Positions 1-8,335 of a DNA stretch of 39,129 nucleotides are shown here, piece by piece. The stretch comes from Burkholderiaceae bacterium (GTDB taxonomy: Bacteria > Pseudomonadota > Gammaproteobacteria > Burkholderiales > Burkholderiaceae_D). The notes beneath the pieces are model-generated. The model made no database searches. It worked only from the letters and a program-made list of their open reading frames with translations, and was not told the DNA's origin. The stretch lies in NCBI GenBank assembly GCA_023653025.1, contig JAMNXS010000022.1, forward strand, positions 1 to 39,129, in the 5' to 3' direction. The position numbers were made by a program, and so were the translations under genes. Position 1 is the stretch's first letter, and the number at the start of each line of letters is the position of its first letter.

Positions 1-99
1 ACCGAGCGCGAGCCAGTGCGCCGGATGCTCGAGCATGAAGCGCGCATCGGGCCGGATCGGGCGGCGCGGCACGGAGACATCGGGAACGGGTGTCGTCAT
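1..99 (-). CDS. pgpA: Phosphatidylglycerophosphatase A, N-terminal part
   Basis: Only the first 33 codons lie in the window; the gene runs off the left edge. The reverse strand begins MTTPVPDVSVPRR and continues to a segment containing ARFMLEHPAHWLALG, which resembles the N-terminus of PgpA proteins of Burkholderiales. PgpA removes the phosphate from phosphatidylglycerophosphate at the inner membrane to give phosphatidylglycerol. The ATG (99-97) overlaps the TGA of thiL (98-96) as ATGA, so the two are probably translationally coupled. thiL-pgpA is a common gene pair in proteobacteria, which supports the call despite the short sequence. Confidence 0.75.
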   Translation of the reverse strand, partial: MTTPVPDVSVPRRPIRPDARFMLEHPAHWLALG

Positions 100-1061
100 G
101 GTTCGGCAAAATGGTCAAAGGAGCGGGAAGCGACGGCCAGCGGCTGGCCGGTGGCATCGACGACCTGCAGGCCGCTGCCGTGCAGGATGCGGCCGATGCG
201 CGTCACCGGCACGCCGGCCTCGCCTGCTGCGGCGATCACCTGCTGGTGCCGGCCGGCCGGCGCGGTAAAGCAGAGTTCGTAATCGTCGCCGCCATTGAGC
301 GCGAACGCCTGCCGGCGCGGGCGATCTAGCGAAGCCAGCGCACTACCTGCCGGCACGGCATCGGCATCAACGACGGCGCTGACCCCCGAGCGTTCAAGGA
401 TGTGTGCCAGGTCGCCGAGCAGTCCGTCGGACACATCGATCGCCGCGCTGGCGATGCCGCGCAGCGCAAGGCCCAGACCGAGGCGCGGCTGCGGCCGGTG
501 CAGCCGCAGGGCGGCGGCGTCGGGCAATGCCCCGAAGTCCGCGTTTCCGTTCAGTGTTTCCACGGCAAGCCGCGCGGCGCCGAGTTCGCCCGACACCCAG
601 ATCTCGTCGCCGGGCCGCGCGCCGTCGCGCCGCAGCGCCTGGGCCGGCGCGACGCTGCCGAAGACGGAGATGCACAGGTTCAGCGGGCCGCGCGTGGTGT
701 CTCCGCCGACCAGCGGGATCGCGTGCGTGTCGGCCAGCGCGAGCAGGCCGCGCGCGAAAGCGGCGACCCAGTCCTCGTCGGCGGCCGGCAGCGCCAGCGC
801 CAGCGTGAAGCCCAGCGGGCGCGCGCCCATCGCGGCCAGGTCCGACAAGTTCACCGCCAGCGCCTTGTGGCCCAGCGCCTCGGGATCCGTGCCGGGGAAA
901 AAATGACGGCCCTCGACCAGCATGTCGGTCGATACCGCCAGCGCCTCGCCTGCGGGCGGCGTCAGCAGCGCGCAATCGTCGCCCACCCCGAGCAGGACTG
1001 CGCCGCCGGCAGGCGGCGCGCGCGTGAAATGGCGCGCGATCAGTTCGAATTCGGAAGGCAT
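96..1061 (-). CDS. thiL: Thiamine-monophosphate kinase ThiL
   Basis: The 321-residue protein phosphorylates thiamine monophosphate to thiamine diphosphate with ATP, the last step of cofactor synthesis. The N-terminus MPSEFELIARHF is typical of ThiL, followed by the GVGDDCALL nucleotide/metal motif, a VGGDTTRG motif near the middle and NGGDDYELCF toward the C-terminus, all hallmarks of the AIR-synthase/ThiL fold. The open frame extends upstream to a TTG at 1094, but that extension has no family similarity, so I use the ATG at 1061. A -10-like TACAAT ends 6 nt before this ATG and there is no Shine-Dalgarno sequence, so the transcript may be leaderless. It is divergent from maeB and overlaps pgpA by 4 nt. 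Confidence 0.95.
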   Translation of the reverse strand: MPSEFELIARHFTRAPPAGGAVLLGVGDDCALLTPPAGEALAVSTDMLVEGRHFFPGTDPEALGHKALAVNLSDLAAMGARPLGFTLALALPAADEDWVAAFARGLLALADTHAIPLVGGDTTRGPLNLCISVFGSVAPAQALRRDGARPGDEIWVSGELGAARLAVETLNGNADFGALPDAAALRLHRPQPRLGLGLALRGIASAAIDVSDGLLGDLAHILERSGVSAVVDADAVPAGSALASLDRPRRQAFALNGGDDYELCFTAPAGRHQQVIAAAGEAGVPVTRIGRILHGSGLQVVDATGQPLAVASRSFDHFAEP

Positions 1062-1067
1062 GCGCGG

Positions 1068-1094
1068 ATTGTACAGAAGCTGCTTTTCAGTCAA
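1068..1094 (-). promoter_or_regulatory. Putative thiL promoter
   Basis: On the reverse strand TTGACT (1094-1089) is followed after 15 nt by TACAAT (1073-1068), 6 nt before the thiL ATG. The spacer is shorter than the usual 17 nt. If it is used, transcription would start at or next to the start codon. A second TTGACT lies one 7-nt step further upstream. Confidence 0.35.
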
Positions 1095-1209
1095 CAGTCA
1101 ATTGACCGCAGCGCACAGCAAGCCCTCCGTGGCCCTGCGGCGCTGTCTGCTAGAATCCAAGCCTCTTCAGCCACCAGACAGCCCGTCCCACGGACGCTGC
1201 TGCGCCAGC

Positions 1210-3516
1210 ATGGATTCCGACAACACACAAGACCAGGTGCGCCAGCAATTCCGGCAGGCCGCCCTCGAATATCACGAGTTTCCCGCCCCCGGCAAGATCA
1301 GCGTCACGCCGACCAAGCAACTGACCAACCAGCGCGACCTCGCGCTGGCCTACTCGCCCGGCGTGGCTGCGGCCTGCGAGGAAATCGCCGCCGAACCGTC
1401 GAACGCCTTCCGCTACACCGCACGCGGCAATCTGGTCGCCGTCATCACCAACGGCACCGCCGTGCTGGGCCTCGGCAACATCGGCCCGCTGGCCGCCAAG
1501 CCGGTCATGGAAGGCAAGGGCGTCCTGTTCAAGAAATTCGCCGGCATCGACGTCTTCGACATCGAGATCAACGAGACCGACCCCGACAAGCTGTGCGACA
1601 TCATCGCCGCGCTCGAGCCGACGTTCGGCGGCGTGAACCTAGAGGACATCAAGGCGCCCGAGTGCTTTTACATCGAGCGCAAGCTGCGCGACCGGATGAA
1701 GATCCCGGTCTTCCACGACGACCAGCACGGCACCGCGATCATCGTCGGCGCCGCCATCCTGAACGGACTGAAAGTGGTCGGCAAGGATATCAGGCACTGC
1801 AAGCTGGTGGTGTCCGGTGCGGGCGCGGCCGCGCTGGCCTGCCTCGACCTGATCGTCGACTTGGGCTTCCCGATCGAGAACATCACCGTCACCGACCTCG
1901 CCGGCGTCGTCTACAAGGGCCGCACCGAGCTGATGGACCCGGACAAGGAACGCTTCGCGCAGGACACGGCAGCGCGCACGCTGGCCGAAGTCATTCCGGG
2001 CGCCGACATTTTCCTCGGCCTGTCGGCCGGCGGCGTGCTCAAGCAGGACATGGTGCGCCAGATGGCGCCGCGTCCGCTGGTGCTGGCGCTGGCCAACCCG
2101 ACGCCCGAGATCCTGCCCGAGGAAGTGCGCGAGGTGCGCGACGACGCCGTCATCGCCACCGGCCGTTCGGACTATCCGAACCAGGTCAACAACGTGCTCT
2201 GCTTCCCGTACATTTTCCGCGGCGCGCTCGACTGCGGCGCGACCACCATCACGCGCGAGATGGAAATCGCCGCCGTGCACGCGATCGCCGAGCTGGCGCA
2301 GGCCGAGCAGTCGGACGTGGTGGCCACCACGTACGGCGTGACCAACCTGTCGTTCGGCCCGGAATACCTGATTCCGAAACCCTTCGACCCGCGCCTGATG
2401 CTGAAGATCGCGCCGGCCGTGGCGCGCGCCGCCGAGCAGTCCGGCGTCGCGCTGCGCCCGGTCCGCGACATGGCGGCCTACACGGACCGCCTGCAGCAGT
2501 TCGTCTACCACAGCGGCAGCTTCATGAAGCCGGTGTTCGCCATCGCGAAGAAGGCGCCGGCTGACAGGAAGCGCATCGTCTTCGCCGAAGGCGAAGAAGA
2601 GCGCGTGCTGCGCGCGGTGCAGGTGGTGATCGACGAGGGCCTCGCGCGCCCCACGCTGATCGGCCGTCCCGCCGTGCTGTCGCAGCGCATCGAGCGCTAC
2701 GGCCTGCGCCTGCGCCCGGGCGTCGATTTCGACACCATCAATCCCGAGCAGGACGACCGCTACCGCTCGTACTGGGAAACCTTCCTGCAGATGGGGCGCC
2801 GCAAGGGCGTCACCGAGCAGTGGGCCAAGCTCGAGATGCGCCGCCGCCACACGCTGATTGGCTCGATGGCCATCCACAAGGGTGATGCGGACGGCATGAT
2901 CTGCGGCACCTACGGCAGCACCGACCTGCATCTGCACTACATCGACATGGTGCTGGGCAAGCGTGCCGGCGTGAACACCTACGCGGCGATGAACGCGCTG
3001 GTGCTGCAGGACCGGCAGGTGGTGCTGGTCGATACCCATGTCAACGACAACCCCAGCGCCGAGCAACTGGCCGAGATCACCATCATGGCCGCCGAGGAAA
3101 TGAAGCGCTTCGGCCTGCATCCGCGCGCGGCGCTGCTGTCGCACTCGAACTTCGGCAGCAGCAGCAACGAGTCGGCGCAGAAGATGCGCGCCGCGCTGGC
3201 CCTGATCCGCGAGCGCGCGCCGGACCTCGAGGTCGACGGCGAAATGCACGGCGACACCGCGCTCGATGCCGGCCTGCTGCGCGGCACGATGCCCGACACC
3301 CCGCTCAAGGGCGACGCCAACCTGCTGGTGATGCCGAACATCGACGCGGCCAACATCGCGTATAACCTGCTCAAGGTCGCCGCCGGCAACGGCGTGGCCA
3401 TCGGCCCGATCCTGCTCGGCTGCGCCCGCCCGGTGCACATACTGACGCCGTCGGCCACCGTGCGCCGCATCGTCAACATGACCGCGCTGGCGGTGGTGGA
3501 CGCGGTGCAGCGGTAG
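1210..3516 (+). CDS. maeB: NADP-dependent malic enzyme with C-terminal phosphotransacetylase-like domain
   Basis: The 768-residue protein is the large hybrid malic enzyme: it oxidatively decarboxylates malate to pyruvate, producing NADPH. From the N-terminus it has the malic enzyme catalytic domain ([19 protein letters not shown], then the FHDDQHGTA motif), a Rossmann NAD(P) domain ([15 protein letters not shown]) to about residue 430, and a PTA/PTB-like domain over the last 330 residues ([12 protein letters not shown] near its start). The PTA domain of this class is regulatory (acetyl-CoA sensing) in studied members. The open frame runs further upstream, but homology begins at [13 protein letters not shown], so I choose the ATG at 1210. 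It is divergent from thiL and followed by a strong terminator. Confidence 0.95.
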   Translation: MDSDNTQDQVRQQFRQAALEYHEFPAPGKISVTPTKQLTNQRDLALAYSPGVAAACEEIAAEPSNAFRYTARGNLVAVITNGTAVLGLGNIGPLAAKPVMEGKGVLFKKFAGIDVFDIEINETDPDKLCDIIAALEPTFGGVNLEDIKAPECFYIERKLRDRMKIPVFHDDQHGTAIIVGAAILNGLKVVGKDIRHCKLVVSGAGAAALACLDLIVDLGFPIENITVTDLAGVVYKGRTELMDPDKERFAQDTAARTLAEVIPGADIFLGLSAGGVLKQDMVRQMAPRPLVLALANPTPEILPEEVREVRDDAVIATGRSDYPNQVNNVLCFPYIFRGALDCGATTITREMEIAAVHAIAELAQAEQSDVVATTYGVTNLSFGPEYLIPKPFDPRLMLKIAPAVARAAEQSGVALRPVRDMAAYTDRLQQFVYHSGSFMKPVFAIAKKAPADRKRIVFAEGEEERVLRAVQVVIDEGLARPTLIGRPAVLSQRIERYGLRLRPGVDFDTINPEQDDRYRSYWETFLQMGRRKGVTEQWAKLEMRRRHTLIGSMAIHKGDADGMICGTYGSTDLHLHYIDMVLGKRAGVNTYAAMNALVLQDRQVVLVDTHVNDNPSAEQLAEITIMAAEEMKRFGLHPRAALLSHSNFGSSSNESAQKMRAALALIRERAPDLEVDGEMHGDTALDAGLLRGTMPDTPLKGDANLLVMPNIDAANIAYNLLKVAAGNGVAIGPILLGCARPVHILTPSATVRRIVNMTALAVVDAVQR

Positions 3517-3530
3517 GCGCCCGCGCCCCG

Positions 3531-3570
3531 AGGCCGCCGTTCCCGCGAGGGTCGGCGGCCTGCTGTTTTC
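3531..3570 (+). terminator. Rho-independent terminator of maeB
   Basis: A perfect 9-bp stem, AGGCCGCCG (3531-3539) with CGGCGGCCT (3553-3561), encloses a 13-nt loop. It is followed by GCTGTTTTC. It lies 15 nt past the maeB stop. Confidence 0.8.
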
Positions 3571-3587
3571 AGAGCGGGGCGGTGAAT

Positions 3588-3593
3588 TACAAT
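3588..3593 (+). promoter_or_regulatory. Possible -10 element for the lipid-pentose operon
   Basis: TACAAT lies 32 nt before the TTG start of the HAD-UbiA gene and just past the maeB terminator, the right place for an operon promoter. No good -35 box is visible 16-18 nt upstream. Confidence 0.3.
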
Positions 3594-3625
3594 ACGCGCG
3601 CGTCCAGCCGCATGAGGACAATGCC

Positions 3626-5059
3626 TTGAACCCCATCCCGCTCGCCGTCGACCTCGACGGCACGCTGGTCCAGACCGATACGCTGCACGAGGCGGCGCTG
3701 CGCGCGCTGCGCGAGCGGCCGCTGGCCTTGCTGCAGCTGCCGTTCTGGCTGCTGCAGGGCAGGGCGGAGGTCAAGCAGCGGCTGGCCGGGCTGTCGCGCT
3801 TCGATCCGGCCGCGCTGCCGTACAACCAGCAGCTGCTCGACTGGCTCGCCACGCAGCGCGCGCAGGGCCGCCGGCTCGTCCTCTGCACCGCCGCCGACCG
3901 CAGTATCGCCGATGCCGTCGCCTCCCACCTCGGCATCTTCGACGAGGTGCTGGCCAGCGACGGCCGGACCAATCTCGGCGGACAGCAGAAGGCCGAGGCG
4001 CTCGAGCGCCGTTTCGGCGCCGGCGGTTTCGACTATGCCGGCAATGCACGCACCGACCTCAAGGTCTGGCGCCGCGCGCGCCGTGCCGTGGTCGTCAACG
4101 CGGCCCCGGCCGTGCAGCGCGCCGCGCGCGAATGCTGCGATATCGATACCTCCTTCGCGCCGCACGCGCCCGACCTCGGCACGCTGGCGCGCGTGCTGCG
4201 CGTGCACCAGTGGATGAAGAACCTGCTACTGTTCATGGCGCCGATGGCTGCGCACATCGTGCCCGACGCCGGCCTCGCCACGCGCCTGCTGCTGGCCTTT
4301 CTCGCGTTCAGCCTGTGCGCGTCTACCGTGTATGTCGCCAACGACCTGTTCGACCTCGACAGCGACCGCCATCATCCGCGCAAGCGCCGCCGCCCGTTTG
4401 CCGCCGGCCGGGTGCCGGTGGCGTGGGGCGTGATCGCCGCCCCCTTCCTGCTGGCGGCCGGCTTCCTGCTCGCGCTGCCGGTCGGCAGCGCCTTTCTCGG
4501 CTGGCTGGCTGTCTATTTCGTGGTGACCTGCGCCTACTCATGGGGGCTCAAGCGGCTCGTGATCGTCGACTGCCTCGTGCTGGCGCTGCTGTATGCGCTG
4601 CGCATCATTGCCGGCGCGGCAGCGGCCGGCATACCGATGTCGTTCTGGCTGCTGGCCTTCTCGGCCTTCCTGTTCCTGTCGCTGGCCTTCGTCAAGCGCT
4701 ATGCCGAGCTCGACGTGCAGGCCAGCATCGGCCGCGAGCGTGCGCATGGCCGCGGCTACCTGACGGCCGACGCGCCGCTGGTGCAGAGCCTCGGCATCAT
4801 GTCCGGCTACTCGGCCGTGGTGGTGCTGGCGCTGTACCTCAACAGCGACGCCGTGCTGCGCCTGTATCGCTCGCCCGAATTCATGTGGTGCGCGGTGCCG
4901 GTGATGCTGTTCTGGATCAGCTGGATCTGGATGAAGGCGCACCGCGGGCAGATGCACGACGATCCGCTGCTGTTCGCAGTGCGCGACCGCGCCAGCCTTG
5001 CCGCAGGCGCCGCCTTCGTCGCCGTGCTGCTGCTCGGTTCGCGGGGCTGGACGTGGTAG
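3626..5059 (+). CDS. HAD phosphatase-UbiA fusion, decaprenyl-phosphate phosphoribosyltransferase-like
   Basis: The 477-residue protein has two parts. Residues 1 to about 185 are a HAD hydrolase: DLDGT with nucleophile pair D9/D11, LCTAADRS as motif II, a Lys in GGQQKAEAL, and AGNARTDLKVW as the acidic motif. From about residue 190 it is a UbiA-type polytopic membrane prenyltransferase: HQWMKN near W196, NDLFDLDSD at 239-247 followed by HHPRKRRRPFAAG, and VKRYAEL at 356-362. These motifs match the mycobacterial phosphoribosyltransferase Rv3806c (NDVxDxxxDRxHPxKRxRP, KRYAEL) better than UbiA of ubiquinone synthesis. I infer phosphoribosyl transfer from PRPP to polyprenyl phosphate, with the HAD domain possibly removing the 5-phosphate. 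The start is TTG with GAGGA 8 nt upstream; no in-frame ATG fits. First gene of the operon. Confidence 0.85.
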   Translation: MNPIPLAVDLDGTLVQTDTLHEAALRALRERPLALLQLPFWLLQGRAEVKQRLAGLSRFDPAALPYNQQLLDWLATQRAQGRRLVLCTAADRSIADAVASHLGIFDEVLASDGRTNLGGQQKAEALERRFGAGGFDYAGNARTDLKVWRRARRAVVVNAAPAVQRAARECCDIDTSFAPHAPDLGTLARVLRVHQWMKNLLLFMAPMAAHIVPDAGLATRLLLAFLAFSLCASTVYVANDLFDLDSDRHHPRKRRRPFAAGRVPVAWGVIAAPFLLAAGFLLALPVGSAFLGWLAVYFVVTCAYSWGLKRLVIVDCLVLALLYALRIIAGAAAAGIPMSFWLLAFSAFLFLSLAFVKRYAELDVQASIGRERAHGRGYLTADAPLVQSLGIMSGYSAVVVLALYLNSDAVLRLYRSPEFMWCAVPVMLFWISWIWMKAHRGQMHDDPLLFAVRDRASLAAGAAFVAVLLLGSRGWTW

Positions 5060-6339
5060 CCGTCAGCGCCTGGGGCCGGCTCGGCCGGCACGAGCACCGG
5101 ATGCTCGGCCTGTCCGACCGGGCGCGCGTCGCGGGCCAGCTGGCCACCGACCACCCGGGCCTGGCCTGGGGCATGGGCCGCAGCTACGGCGACGTTGGCC
5201 TGAACCCGGGCGGCCTGCTGTGGAACACGACCGCACTTGACCGCTTCATCGGCTTCGACGAACAGCAGGGCCTGCTGCGCTGCGAAGCCGGCGTCCTGCT
5301 GCGCGACATCCAGCGCCTGTGCGTGCCGCGCGGCTGGATGCTGCCTGTCGTGCCCGGCACGCAGCTGGTGACCGTGGGCGGCGCGATCGCCAACGACATC
5401 CACGGCAAGAACCATCATCTGCACGGCAGCTTCGGCGACCATGTCGCGGCCTTCTCGTTGGCACGCACCGACGGCAGCCTCGCGCGCTGCGTGCCGGGCC
5501 AACCCTTGTTTGCCGCAACTGTCGGCGGGCTGGGCCTGACCGGCGTGATCGTCGAGGCCGAGATCCGGCTGCGCCGCGTGCCCGGGCCCTGGCTGTGTAT
5601 CGAGACCCTGCCCTACCGCGACCTCGCGCAATTCTTCGACCTGGCCGACGCGTCGGAAGCCGGCTGGGAGCACACGGTGTCGTGGATCGATTGCCTTAAC
5701 CGCAGCGGCCGCGGCATCTTCCTGCGCGCCAACCCGACCGATGCCGGGCTGCGCGAACCGCCGCCGCGCGCCAGCCGCCGCGTTCCTTTCGATCCGCCGG
5801 TGTCGCTGGTGAACCGGCTGTCGCTGCGTCCGTTCAACGCCGTCTACCATGCGATGCAGCGCACGCGCGCCACGCGCATCGAACACTACGAACAGTTCTT
5901 TCATCCGCTCGACAACCTGCTCGAGTGGAACCGCATCTACGGACCGCGCGGCTTCTACCAGTACCAGTGCGCGCTGCCGCGCGCCGCCGGCAAGCTCGGC
6001 GTGCAGGCGATGCTGGAAACGATCGCAAGTGCCGGCATGGGATCCTTCCTCGCGGTGCTGAAGACCTTCGGCGAGCGCGAGCCGCTCGGCATGCTGAGTT
6101 TTGCCCGGCCCGGCGTCACGCTGGCGCTGGATTTTCCGAACCGCGGCGAGCACACCGAAGCGCTGTTCGCGTCGCTCGATGCGATTGTGCGCGAGACCGG
6201 CGGACGGCTGTACCCGGCCAAGGATGCGCGTATGCCGCGCGAACTGTTCGAGGCAGGCTATCCGCGCCTGCCGGAATTTTTGCCGCATCGCGACCCGGGT
6301 ATCAGCTCGGCCATGTCGCGCCGGCTGATGGGCTCATGA
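5053..6339 (+). CDS. DprE1-like FAD-dependent polyprenylphosphoryl-ribose oxidase
   Basis: The 428-residue protein is an FAD-binding (vanillyl-alcohol-oxidase type) oxidoreductase. GRSYGD (Tyr45), PVVPGTQLVTVGGAIAND and DIHGKNHH (His117) with SFGDHV line up closely with mycobacterial DprE1, and the C-terminal half ends with GGRLYPAKDAR (Lys390), matching the catalytic lysine region of DprE1. DprE1 oxidises the 2-hydroxyl of decaprenylphosphoryl-ribose to a keto intermediate. The residue aligning with the benzothiazinone-target Cys387 is Ala358 (GVTLALDFP). The start is a GTG overlapping the upstream stop by 7 nt, chosen because the conserved SAWGR motif lies before the first ATG (5101). Upstream and downstream overlaps show an operon. 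Confidence 0.88.
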   Translation: MVAVSAWGRLGRHEHRMLGLSDRARVAGQLATDHPGLAWGMGRSYGDVGLNPGGLLWNTTALDRFIGFDEQQGLLRCEAGVLLRDIQRLCVPRGWMLPVVPGTQLVTVGGAIANDIHGKNHHLHGSFGDHVAAFSLARTDGSLARCVPGQPLFAATVGGLGLTGVIVEAEIRLRRVPGPWLCIETLPYRDLAQFFDLADASEAGWEHTVSWIDCLNRSGRGIFLRANPTDAGLREPPPRASRRVPFDPPVSLVNRLSLRPFNAVYHAMQRTRATRIEHYEQFFHPLDNLLEWNRIYGPRGFYQYQCALPRAAGKLGVQAMLETIASAGMGSFLAVLKTFGEREPLGMLSFARPGVTLALDFPNRGEHTEALFASLDAIVRETGGRLYPAKDARMPRELFEAGYPRLPEFLPHRDPGISSAMSRRLMGS

Positions 6340-6356
6340 GAGAAGGCACGACGAGT

Positions 6357-7088
6357 ATGCAGAAGATTGTCATCATCGGGGCCAGCTCCGCCATCGCCGA
6401 GCACTGCGCGCGGCTGTGGGCGCGCCAGCCGGTGTCGCTGGTGCTGGTCGGCCGCGAGTTGACGCGCGTACAGCGCGTGGCCGACGATCTGCGCGTGCGC
6501 AGTCCGCAATCGCAGGTACAGGCGCTGCAAGCCCGTTTTGACGATCCGGCCGCCATCGGCGAACTGGCCGGGCGCATTGCCGCCGAAGGGCGCATCGACA
6601 TCGTACTGATCGCGCATGGCAACCTGCCGGACCAGACCGCCTGCGAACGCGATCTATCGGCCGCGCAGCAGGCGCTGCTGGTCAATGGTGTGTCGCCGGC
6701 GCTGTTCGCCGAAGCCTTCGCCGGCATGATGCAGACCACGGGCGGCACGATTGCCGTGATCGGCTCGGTGGCCGGCGACCGCGGCCGCAAGTCGAATTAC
6801 GCGTACGGTGCGGCCAAGGGCCTTGTCGATCGCTACCTGCAGGGCATGCAGCACCGCTTTGCGCGCGGACCGCTGAAGCTGGTGCTGGTCAAGCCCGGCC
6901 CGACCGCCACGCCGATGACAGCGCATCTGCCGCCGCGCGGATTGGCGCCGGTGGAGGCGGTCGCGCAATGCATCATCGACGGCATCGCGGCCGGCGCGCC
7001 GGTCGTGTACGCGCCGGCGAAGTGGCGGCTGATCATGATGGTGATCCGGCATCTGCCGCGGTTTGTTTTTAACCGGATGGATATTTGA
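6357..7088 (+). CDS. DprE2-like short-chain dehydrogenase (keto-arabinose reductase)
   Basis: The 243-residue SDR has a Rossmann motif GASSAIAE (residues 8-15), catalytic Ser137, Tyr150 and Lys154 (YGAAK), and a C-terminal segment with VVYAPAKWR and MMVIRHLPR that strongly resembles the C-terminus of mycobacterial DprE2. DprE2 reduces the keto intermediate made by DprE1 with NADH, completing the 2-epimerisation from ribose to arabinose. An ATG at 6336 overlaps the dprE1-like stop (ATGA) and would add seven residues; I prefer the ATG at 6357 because AGAAGG lies 10 nt before it and the family starts there. The stop is 12 nt before a repeat array. Confidence 0.87.
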   Translation: MQKIVIIGASSAIAEHCARLWARQPVSLVLVGRELTRVQRVADDLRVRSPQSQVQALQARFDDPAAIGELAGRIAAEGRIDIVLIAHGNLPDQTACERDLSAAQQALLVNGVSPALFAEAFAGMMQTTGGTIAVIGSVAGDRGRKSNYAYGAAKGLVDRYLQGMQHRFARGPLKLVLVKPGPTATPMTAHLPPRGLAPVEAVAQCIIDGIAAGAPVVYAPAKWRLIMMVIRHLPRFVFNRMDI

Positions 7089-7100
7089 TCCAGGCGTTGA

Positions 7101-7364
7101 TGGCGGATTTCGCTGCGCTCTATCCGCCCTACGGTGTCTCGGGTGGTCCGTAGGGCGGATAGAGCGCAGCGACATCCGCCACGCCGAGAGCAGCGGCCCC
7201 AGCCGGAATCGTAGGGCGGATAGAGCGCAGCGAAATCCGCCACGTCGAAAGCAGCAGCCCCAGCCGGAATCGTAGGGCGGATAGAGCGCAGCGAAATCCG
7301 CCACGCCGAAAGCAGCAGCCCCATCCTGAATCGTAGGGCGGATTGAGCGCAGCGACATCCGCCA
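7101..7364. repeat. REP-like array 1: five palindromic units
   Basis: This array fills the gap between the dprE2-like and epimerase genes. One reverse unit (7101-7133) faces four forward units (7149-7181, 7210-7242, 7271-7303, 7332-7364). The forward units repeat with an exact 61-bp period because the 28-bp spacers are near-identical, so the whole cassette was duplicated. Each unit holds the arms GGCGGAT and ATCCGCC (or close variants) and an inner GCGCAGC. The gap holds no other gene; the 32 bp before the next start include the normal 5' region of the epimerase gene. Confidence 0.95.
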
Positions 7365-7384
7365 TGTTTAACCGACAGCCCGCA

Positions 7385-8335
7385 ATGAACACTGAGAGCC
7401 TCACCCAAAAAATCATCCTCCCCGGCGGCGCCGGCCTCGTCGGGCAGAACCTTGTCGCCCGCCTGAAGGCGCGCGGCTACACAAACCTCGTCGTGCTCGA
7501 CAAGCACCGCGCCAACCTCGAGGTGCTGCGCCGCATGCACCCTGAGCTGACGATAGAACACGCCGACCTCGCCGAGCGCGGCGACTGGCAGTGCCATTTT
7601 GCGCAGGCGCGCGCGGTGGTGATGCTGCAGGCGCAGATCGGCGGCAATGAATACCGCGATTTCGAGCGCAACAATCTGGTATCCACCCGCAACGTGCTCG
7701 ACGCGATCCGAGACGGCAAGGTCGAGCAGCTGGTACATATCAGCTCCTCGGTGATCGAATCGGTGGCCGACGATTTTTATACCAACACCAAGAAGGCCCA
7801 GGAAGCGATGGTGCGCGACAGCGGCATCGCCTGTCCGGTGCTGCGCCCGACTCTGATGTTCGGCTGGTTCGACCGCAAGCATCTCGGCTGGCTGTCGCGC
7901 TTCATGCAGAAAGTGCCGGTATTCCCGGTGCCGGGCAACGGCCGCTACATGCGCCAGCCGCTGTACGTCGGCGATTTCTGCGGCATCATCATCAGCTGCA
8001 TCGAGAACCGGATCGCCGACGGCACTTTCAACATCTCCGGCCACGAGAAGGTGGACTACATCGACATCATCCGCGAGATCCGCCGCGCCACCGGCGCGCG
8101 CATGATGATCCTTAACATTCCTTACGGTCTGTTCCATGCGCTGCTCTGGCTATGGAGCCGCTTCGACGCCAACCCGCCGTTCACCACCCAGCAGCTCGAG
8201 GCGCTGGTGGCGAAGGACGAGTTCGAGGTCATCGACTGGCCCGGCATCTTCGGCGTGAAGAACACGCCGTTCTCCGCGGCCATCCGCGAAACTTTCTGCG
8301 ACCCGACCTACAGCCGGGTCCTGCTGGAGTTCTGA
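7385..8335 (+). CDS. NAD-dependent epimerase/dehydratase family protein
   Basis: The 316-residue protein is an extended SDR. It has GGAGLVGQN near residue 15 for NAD(P) binding, a HISSSVIES segment and the catalytic pair in YTNTK (YxxxK), with SER replaced in the usual YxxSK pattern. The middle carries [13 protein letters not shown] and YVGDF, typical of NAD-dependent sugar epimerases. Its substrate is not readable from sequence. The open frame extends 14 codons into the repeat array, but MNTESLTQK at 7385 is the first start outside the repeat. Its stop overlaps the next start (TGATG), so it forms one unit with the FAD oxidoreductase and GtrA genes. I infer a role in making or modifying the lipid-linked sugar. 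Confidence 0.8.
   Translation: MNTESLTQKIILPGGAGLVGQNLVARLKARGYTNLVVLDKHRANLEVLRRMHPELTIEHADLAERGDWQCHFAQARAVVMLQAQIGGNEYRDFERNNLVSTRNVLDAIRDGKVEQLVHISSSVIESVADDFYTNTKKAQEAMVRDSGIACPVLRPTLMFGWFDRKHLGWLSRFMQKVPVFPVPGNGRYMRQPLYVGDFCGIIISCIENRIADGTFNISGHEKVDYIDIIREIRRATGARMMILNIPYGLFHALLWLWSRFDANPPFTTQQLEALVAKDEFEVIDWPGIFGVKNTPFSAAIRETFCDPTYSRVLLEF

Noticed and set aside
1103-1156. maeB promoter from TTGACC (1103) and TAGAAT (1151)
   Set aside because: The two boxes are 42 nt apart, far from the 17-nt spacing needed; no -35 box stands at the right distance from TAGAAT.
402-2564. Very long open frame on the + strand over thiL and maeB
   Set aside because: It overlaps thiL and the well-conserved maeB in another frame and its translation is Arg/Gly/Ala-rich low-complexity sequence. 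High GC removes stop codons in shadow frames. Similar shadows over pyk, purK, fba, the MFS gene and moaC were dropped.
7149-7364. CRISPR-like array of 33-bp repeats with 28-bp spacers
   Set aside because: The spacers are almost identical to each other, the repeat occurs singly and inverted at other loci, and no cas gene is near. It is a tandemly duplicated REP-like cassette. The same holds for 19112-19305, 24045-24207 and 32066-32234.
7101-7416. Short frames that read [11 protein letters not shown]-like peptides
   Set aside because: These peptides are translations of the palindromic repeat and recur at every array, for example near 10080, 24100 and 32100. They are not proteins.
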